A stretch of 18,202 bases of DNA from JAOUEA01 sp035550775. GTDB lineage: Bacteria; Actinomycetota; UBA4738; HRBIN12. Where the stretch lies: positions 1 to 18,202 of the forward strand of contig DASZOO010000108.1 of the NCBI GenBank assembly GCA_035550775.1, given 5' to 3'. This document shows positions 13,148 to 18,202 of the stretch, in pieces (positions within the stretch are counted from its first letter, which is position 1; each line of letters begins with the position of its first letter). The translations under genes were made by a program, and so were the position numbers. Under the pieces are notes generated by a model. That model had not been told where the DNA came from and did not search any database. It saw only the letters and a list, made by a program, of their open reading frames with translations.

Positions 13148-14434
13148 ATGAGCATCACGGTCGTGCTCGGCGAGGACAACGTGCTCGTACGCGAGGGCGT
13201 GCGTGCCCTGCTCGACTCGTACGACGACATCGCGGTCGTCGGCGTCGCGGAGGACGGGCCGACGCTGTTGGCCGCCGCGGCCGAGCACGTGCCCGACGTC
13301 GTCGTTACCGACATCAAGATGCCGCCGAGTTTCCGGCTGGAAGGCATCGATTGCGCGCACGCGATCCGCGAGCAACACCCCGACACCGGCGTCGTCGTAC
13401 TGTCCGCGCACGACGACGAGGAATACGCGCTGGCGCTCCTCGGGCGGGGTCACAGCGGACTCGCCTACCTGTTGAAGGATCGGATCGCCCAGGGCGACGA
13501 GCTGGCGCGGGCGATCCGCGAGGTGCATGCAGGCGGCAGCACGGTCGACCCGACGATCGCCGAGCGGCTGTCCGATCGGAGCGACGCGGCTGAGCGAGAC
13601 CGTGAGCTGCTCGACATGATGGCCAAGGGCCTCGGATACGCAGAGATCGCGCAGGCCCTCGGTACGACGCAAGAATCGGTCGATCGGCAGGTGACCGCGC
13701 TGTTCCGCGGCATGGCCGGCGACGGGCACGGGTCGAGCGTCGTCGACGAGTTCAAACGGCTGCACGCGGCGGTGGTCGAGCAGACGACCTCGCGCAACAC
13801 GCTCGCGTCGTTCGTGCCCCAGCAGCTGGCCGACCGACTGGCCGCACACCCCGAGACGGCGATCGAGCCACAGGAGGTCGAGGTCACGGTCCTGTTCAGC
13901 GACATCCGCGGGTTCTCGACGATCGCCGAGCGGCTGGAGGCCCGTGAGGTCGCCGAGGTCGTCGGCCGCCACCTCTCCGCCATGGCGGAGGTCGTCACCG
14001 CGCACGGCGGCACGATCGACAAGTTCCAGGGCGATGCGGTGATGGCCGTGTTCGGTGCGCCGGAGCCGCTCGCCGGCCATGCCGAGCGAGCGCTGCGATG
14101 CGCGCTCGCGATGCAGGCCCGGCAGGAAGAGCTGAACGCCTCCGGCTGGAACGTCGACGGCATGGCGTCGATGGGCGTGGGCATCGGCGTCAACACCGGC
14201 CGCGTGATCGCCGGCACCGTCGGGGGCGGCGGCCGGCTCGAGTACACGGTCGTCGGCGATGCGGTCAACGTCGCGTCGCGTCTGCAGAACGAGGCCGAGG
14301 GCGGCGAGATCGTCGCGACCGCGACCACGGTCGCGGCCGCCCCCTCCATCGCGTGCAAGTCGATCGGTACCCGACACGTGAAGGGACGTGAGGAGCCGGT
14401 CGAGGTGTTCCTCGTGGCGGGGGCGTCGTCATGA
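13148..14434 (+). CDS. Response regulator with degenerate LuxR-type HTH and class III adenylate/guanylate cyclase domain
   Basis: A 428-residue three-part protein. The receiver (1-125) has Glu9/Asp10, phosphoacceptor Asp55 in VVVTDIKMPP, Ser86 and Lys110, and is clearly related to the divergent NarL-type regulator. Residues 148-192 are a worn LuxR-type helix-turn-helix in which the recognition-helix His is Gln (VDRQVTALF). A class III cyclase domain follows (about 243-425), with both metal-binding aspartates (Asp252 in FSDIRGF, Asp296 in FQGDAVMA), purine-contact Lys292 and Thr367, and transition-state Asn374 and Arg378. All six canonical positions are filled, and the Lys/Thr pair suggests ATP, so cAMP is the likely product. 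AGGAAGG lies 8 bases before the ATG. The stop overlaps the kinase 3 start (ATGA), implying coupled translation. Phosphorylation probably controls cyclase activity (inference). Confidence 0.93.
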   Translation: MSITVVLGEDNVLVREGVRALLDSYDDIAVVGVAEDGPTLLAAAAEHVPDVVVTDIKMPPSFRLEGIDCAHAIREQHPDTGVVVLSAHDDEEYALALLGRGHSGLAYLLKDRIAQGDELARAIREVHAGGSTVDPTIAERLSDRSDAAERDRELLDMMAKGLGYAEIAQALGTTQESVDRQVTALFRGMAGDGHGSSVVDEFKRLHAAVVEQTTSRNTLASFVPQQLADRLAAHPETAIEPQEVEVTVLFSDIRGFSTIAERLEAREVAEVVGRHLSAMAEVVTAHGGTIDKFQGDAVMAVFGAPEPLAGHAERALRCALAMQARQEELNASGWNVDGMASMGVGIGVNTGRVIAGTVGGGGRLEYTVVGDAVNVASRLQNEAEGGEIVATATTVAAAPSIACKSIGTRHVKGREEPVEVFLVAGASS

Positions 14435-16509
14435 CGCTCTCGGGGCATCGGCACCGGCGGCTCTTCTGGTGGACGATGGTGTTCACCGTCGTCGGGAACG
14501 CGGCCACGATCGTCCTGGAGCTCGTGGCCGGTCGGCCGGACGAGGCCGTCTTCTCCGCCCTGCTCCTCACCTTCCCGGTGGTCGGCTTCTTCGTGGTCGC
14601 TCGTCGGCCCGATGCCCTGCTCGGTTGGCTGATGGTGGCGATGGGAGTGGGCGCCGCCCTGTTCGGCGTGTTCACCGGCTACGGCGCGTACGCCGTGACC
14701 CACGACCTGCCCTACGGTCCGGTCGCGCTCGCGCTGGGCGGACCCGGATGGGTGCCGTTCATCGGCATCTCGGGCTACTTGCTGCTCCTGTTCCCGGACG
14801 GTCGTCTTCCGTCGCCACGGTGGCGGTGGTTCTCGTGGACGTGTGGGGTCGCGCTGTCGCTCGTCGTGGTCTTCATCTGGTTCTTCCCTGGCGACTTCGC
14901 GGACTCCGGCTTCCCCGGGATCGAGAATCCACTCGGCATCGACGCGCTCGCCCCGTTCGTCGACGGTCCCTTCACACTGCTCCTGTTCGCGGCGCCCCTC
15001 CTCGTCGTCGGGGGCTTCGTGAGCCTCGTCGGACGGATGCGCCGGACGACCGACGACGTCGTGCGGCACCAGATCAGGTGGCTCGCGTACGCGGCATCGG
15101 TCATGGCGGTGTTCTTCGTGATGTCGTTCCTCCCCGGTCTCGACAATGACGACGCCTGGGGCGGGTGGATCCAGACCGTCGGCGCGATGAGCTTCATGCT
15201 GATCCCCGTCGCGATCGGCATCGCGATCCTGCGCTACCGCCTCTACGACATCGACGTCGTGATCCGCAAGACGCTGGTGTTCGCCGTCATGGCGGCGGTC
15301 ATCGCGGTCGTCTACGTCGGCCTCGTGGTCGGTGTGGGGGCCCTCGTGGGCTCCAGAGGGAGCCCGATCCTGTCAGCGCTCGCCGCCGCGATCGTGGCGC
15401 TGGTGTTCCAACCGGTCCGCGCGCGGGCCCGTCGCCTCGCCGACCGGATCGTGTTCGGGAAGCGCTCCACCCCGTACGAGGTGATGGCGGAGTTCGGCGA
15501 GCAGCTCGCCGGCACGTACGCGGCCAACGACGTGCTGGAGCGCACGGCCCGCGTGTTGGCCGAAGGCGTCGGGGCCCAGCGGGCGGACGTCCGCCTCGCG
15601 GTCGGCGGCGACATGCGCAGCGTCGCGACCTGGCCGTCCGGGGCGGGCGGCGCCCCCGACGACTTCGTCGCCGAGGTCCGTCACCAGGGAGAGGTGCTCG
15701 GTGCGCTCGCGGTGTCGATGCCCCCCAGCGACCCGATCGATCCGACGCGCGAGCAGCTGGTGCAGGATCTCGCCTCCCAGGCCGGGCTCGTGCTGCGGAA
15801 CGAACGCCTCACGGGTCAACTCCGTGCCCGCCTCGTCGATCTCAAGGCGGCGCAGAAGCGTCTCGTCGCCGCACAGGATCAGGAGCGGCGCAAGCTCGAA
15901 CGGAACATCCACGACGGCGCACAGCAGCAGCTCGTAGCGCTGCAGGTGCGCCATCGCCTCGCCGAACAGCTGATCGACCGCGATCCGGCCACGGCCAAGC
16001 AGATGCTCGGCGAGCTGCAGAAGGACACGGCGCAGGCCCTCGACGATCTGCGCGACCTCGCCCGCGGCATCTACCCCCCGCTGCTCGCCGACGAGGGGCT
16101 GCTCGCGGCGCTGGAGGCGCAGGCGCGCCGGGCTCCTCTGCCGGTCACGGTCCGGTCGGACGGTTTCCGGCGCTATCCGCAGGATGTCGAGACCGCTGTC
16201 TACTTCTCGGTCCTGGAGGCGCTCCAGAACGTCACGAAGCACGCGGGCGCCACCTCGGTCGAGGTCTCGCTCGACGACCAGACGGAAGCGGTGCGGTTCA
16301 CGGTCCGTGACGATGGTCGGGGATTCGACCCGTCCGGGACCGGATACGGCACCGGGCTCCAGGGCATCGCCGACCGGCTCGGCGCCGTGGAGGGACGGCT
16401 CGAGATCGAGAGCGCACCGGGTCGCGGCACGGTCGTCGCCGGGACGATCCCGGTCCGCGCCGTCGAGGCCAATGACGACTCCGACGAGGTGGCCCATGTC
16501 CGCGGATGA
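14431..16509 (+). CDS. Membrane sensor histidine kinase 3 (HisKA_3 class)
   Basis: A 692-residue kinase. About ten hydrophobic segments cover residues 10-325, with the LFPDGRLPSPRWRW loop near 125 and an ENPLGID segment near 170, then the LRYRLYDIDVVIRKT linker. A GAF-like region (about 345-455) leads to a coiled segment and LERNIHDGAQQQL with His494. The ATPase domain has an N-box LEALQNVTKHA (from 596), G1 DDGRGFDP (Asp627) and G2 GTGLQG. Its start overlaps the stop of the regulator-cyclase by four bases (ATGA), and kinase 4 begins inside its last codons, so the three genes form one operon. It is the most probable phosphodonor of the regulator-cyclase by position (inference). It is closer to kinase 4 than to kinases 1 and 2, sharing a few-residue insertion (ARLVDLKAAQKR) before the phosphoacceptor. 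Confidence 0.93.
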   Translation: MTLSGHRHRRLFWWTMVFTVVGNAATIVLELVAGRPDEAVFSALLLTFPVVGFFVVARRPDALLGWLMVAMGVGAALFGVFTGYGAYAVTHDLPYGPVALALGGPGWVPFIGISGYLLLLFPDGRLPSPRWRWFSWTCGVALSLVVVFIWFFPGDFADSGFPGIENPLGIDALAPFVDGPFTLLLFAAPLLVVGGFVSLVGRMRRTTDDVVRHQIRWLAYAASVMAVFFVMSFLPGLDNDDAWGGWIQTVGAMSFMLIPVAIGIAILRYRLYDIDVVIRKTLVFAVMAAVIAVVYVGLVVGVGALVGSRGSPILSALAAAIVALVFQPVRARARRLADRIVFGKRSTPYEVMAEFGEQLAGTYAANDVLERTARVLAEGVGAQRADVRLAVGGDMRSVATWPSGAGGAPDDFVAEVRHQGEVLGALAVSMPPSDPIDPTREQLVQDLASQAGLVLRNERLTGQLRARLVDLKAAQKRLVAAQDQERRKLERNIHDGAQQQLVALQVRHRLAEQLIDRDPATAKQMLGELQKDTAQALDDLRDLARGIYPPLLADEGLLAALEAQARRAPLPVTVRSDGFRRYPQDVETAVYFSVLEALQNVTKHAGATSVEVSLDDQTEAVRFTVRDDGRGFDPSGTGYGTGLQGIADRLGAVEGRLEIESAPGRGTVVAGTIPVRAVEANDDSDEVAHVRG
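15904..15953 (+). repeat. Near-identical DNA stretch shared with 18044-18093
   Basis: The phosphoacceptor-coding segments of kinases 3 and 4 match at 49 of 50 bases: 32 identical, one mismatch, 17 identical. Kinases 1 and 2 show a similar stretch at 7551-7588 and 9780-9817. This reflects duplication plus strong protein constraint, and such stretches could support recombination. Confidence 0.75.
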
Positions 16510-18202
16510 TGCGGTCGACCCCGGGGGTCGCGCCGACGAGCAGGGAGGTCCCCGGTGGGCCGTCGGGCTCGCGTGGGCGAGCTTCGGTCTCATCGTCGCG
16601 GGCTTCGTCGCCGGGGTGTGGCTGAGCGTGCTGAACGGCGGCGTCCATTCCGACCTGGAAGCCGGAGGGTTCGAAAGCGCGATCTACCTCACGTTCCCGA
16701 TCGCGGGGGTCGCGCTCGCGACGAAGCGGCCACGCAACCCGCTCGGCTGGCTGATGCTCGCGATCGGTGCCTGCTTCCTCAGCCCCCTGGCCTCGTACGC
16801 CCGGTACGTCTCGATCACGAGCGACGGTGCGCTGCCCGGGGCAGGTCTGGCGCTGGCGATCCACTACCCGAGCTGGGTCGTGTTCATCGGGCTGTCCGGC
16901 TTCCTGCTGATGCTCTTCCCCGACGGACACCTGCCGTCTCCTCGATGGCGCTGGTTCGCCTGGACCTGTGGCATCGGGCTCGTCCTGCTGGGCGTGCAGG
17001 AGCTGCTCCTGCCGGAGGTCGGCACGCAGTACGACCTCCCCGATCTCGAGAACCCGATCGCCGTCGAGGCGATCGGTGCCGGCGGCGACCTGAGCTTCCT
17101 GCAGGCACTGGTCGTGTTCGCTCCGCTGACCGTCGTCGGAGGCGCCGTGGCGATGATCGGCCGGCTCCGCCGGGCGGAGGATCCGGTGCAGCGCGAGCAG
17201 CTCCGTTGGCTCGCCTGGGCCGCCGGCGTGATGGCGAGCCTCTACGTGGTGGCGATCGTGGTGAACCCCATCGGCGCGTCCGAGAGCTGGCAGGACTGGG
17301 CGGGGATCGTCGCGTCGAGCTCGTTCGCGTTGATCCCGGTCACGATCGGCATCGCCGTGCTCCGCTACCGGCTGTTCGACATCGACTTCGTGATCCGTAA
17401 GACCGTCGTGCTGGCCGTCATGGTGTCGGTGATCGTGCTGGTCTACCTGGCTCTCGTGGTCGGCGTGGGGGCGCTCGTCGGCTCCGGGAGCAGCCCGACC
17501 CTCTCGGCGCTGGCCGCCGCCGTCGTGGCGCTCGTCTTCCAGCCGGCCCGCATCCGCGCGAGGCGCTTCGCGGACCGCATCGTGTTCGGGGAGCGCGCGA
17601 CGCCCTACGAGGTGATGGCGGCCTTCGGCGACCAGCTGTCCGGTGCGTATGCCGCCGAGGACGTGCTTCCCCGCATGGCCCGCGTGCTGGGCGAGGGCGT
17701 CGGCGCCGAGCGTGCCGAGGTTCGCCTGGTCGCGGGGGACGAGATGCGAACGGTCGCCGTCTGGCCGGTCGCCGCTCCCCGGGCGCGCGATCGCACCGAC
17801 GACGTCGTGGCCGAGGTCCGCCATCAGGGCGAGCTGCTCGGCGCCCTCGCCGTGACGATGCCCGCCAACGATCCGATCGACCCACCCCGGCGCCAGCTCG
17901 TCCAGGACCTCGCGGCCGGGGCCGGTCTCGTGTTGCGGAACGAGCGTCTCGCCGAGCAGCTCCGCGCCCGGCTCGCCGATCTGCAGGCGGCGCAGAAGCG
18001 CCTGGTGGCGACCCAGGACGACGAACGGCGCAAGCTCGAGCGCAACATCCACGACGGCGCACAGCAGCAGCTCGTCGCGCTGCAGGTGCGCCAGCGGCTC
18101 GCCGAGCAGCTCGTCGACCGCCAACCCGAGAAGGCGAAGGAGCTGGTGGGCCAGCTGCAGGCCGACACGACGACCGCCCTGGCCGACCTGCGGGACCTCG
18201 CC
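16496..18202 (+). CDS. Membrane sensor histidine kinase 4 (HisKA_3 class; 3' end cut by window edge)
   Basis: The fourth kinase, with 569 codons visible and the ATPase domain outside the window. It has the same plan as kinase 3: membrane segments to about residue 345, a LFPDGHLPSPRWRW loop, a LENPIAVE segment, the LRYRLFDIDFVIRKT linker, a GAF-like region, ARLADLQAAQKR, and LERNIHDGAQQQL with His519. The ATG lies 14 bases inside the end of kinase 3 in another frame, with GAGGT five bases upstream, so translation is coupled. The two proteins could form heterodimers, given the near-identical phosphoacceptor helix (inference). No stop or frameshift is seen in the visible part. Whether the ATPase domain is present cannot be told from this window. 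Confidence 0.92.
   Translation, partial: MSADDAVDPGGRADEQGGPRWAVGLAWASFGLIVAGFVAGVWLSVLNGGVHSDLEAGGFESAIYLTFPIAGVALATKRPRNPLGWLMLAIGACFLSPLASYARYVSITSDGALPGAGLALAIHYPSWVVFIGLSGFLLMLFPDGHLPSPRWRWFAWTCGIGLVLLGVQELLLPEVGTQYDLPDLENPIAVEAIGAGGDLSFLQALVVFAPLTVVGGAVAMIGRLRRAEDPVQREQLRWLAWAAGVMASLYVVAIVVNPIGASESWQDWAGIVASSSFALIPVTIGIAVLRYRLFDIDFVIRKTVVLAVMVSVIVLVYLALVVGVGALVGSGSSPTLSALAAAVVALVFQPARIRARRFADRIVFGERATPYEVMAAFGDQLSGAYAAEDVLPRMARVLGEGVGAERAEVRLVAGDEMRTVAVWPVAAPRARDRTDDVVAEVRHQGELLGALAVTMPANDPIDPPRRQLVQDLAAGAGLVLRNERLAEQLRARLADLQAAQKRLVATQDDERRKLERNIHDGAQQQLVALQVRQRLAEQLVDRQPEKAKELVGQLQADTTTALADLRDLA

Noticed and set aside
9144..13151. A 1335-residue open frame on the plus strand opposite kinase 2 and the regulators
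   Set aside because: It runs through several clear genes on both strands and reads as Arg/Asp/His-rich sequence without motifs. It is a shadow of the minus-strand kinase.

Overview
The window is about 70% GC. It holds 12 genes, two of them cut by the window ends, with no insertion sequence, phage gene, tRNA, rRNA or CRISPR visible. The topA, tmk-type fusion, holB order, the NarL-type histidine kinases with many membrane segments, the SD-poor starts and the composition point to a high-GC actinobacterium (Actinomycetota). I cannot place it further from the sequence alone.

Region 1 (1-6570) is housekeeping. A DedA membrane protein (cut at the left edge) is transcribed away from topA. topA is followed closely by a gene fusing an MFS transporter to thymidylate kinase, and then by holB (DNA polymerase III delta'). 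Together they cover DNA topology, dTDP supply and clamp loading. The dedA-topA spacer carries a 10-bp inverted repeat whose two arms each contain an outward-facing extended -10-like element.

Region 2 (6571-18202) is a signalling island. It contains four paralogous membrane histidine kinases of the HisKA_3 (NarX/LiaS/DesK-like) class as two tandem pairs: 7032-9251 with 9255-11360 on the minus strand, and 14431-16509 with 16496-18202 on the plus strand. There are three response regulators. One is a receiver-only protein that converges on the first kinase pair. One is a NarL/LuxR-type transcription factor. The third joins a receiver, a degenerate LuxR-type helix-turn-helix and a class III nucleotide cyclase. 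The last two are divergent, with their starts 41 nt apart. Between the kinase pairs also lie a universal stress protein gene and a small SnoaL/NTF2-fold gene.

A likely working model (inference) is that membrane-sensed signals drive phosphorylation of the receivers. One output would be transcription through the NarL-type regulator. A second would be cyclic nucleotide synthesis, probably cAMP, by the regulator-cyclase, which is translationally coupled to the second kinase pair. The receiver-only protein could act as a phosphate shuttle or sink. The regulator-cyclase and its coupling to two tandem kinases are the most interesting part of the window. All kinase sensor regions share a membrane module with a conserved FPDG(R/H)LPSPRW loop whose ligand is not evident.
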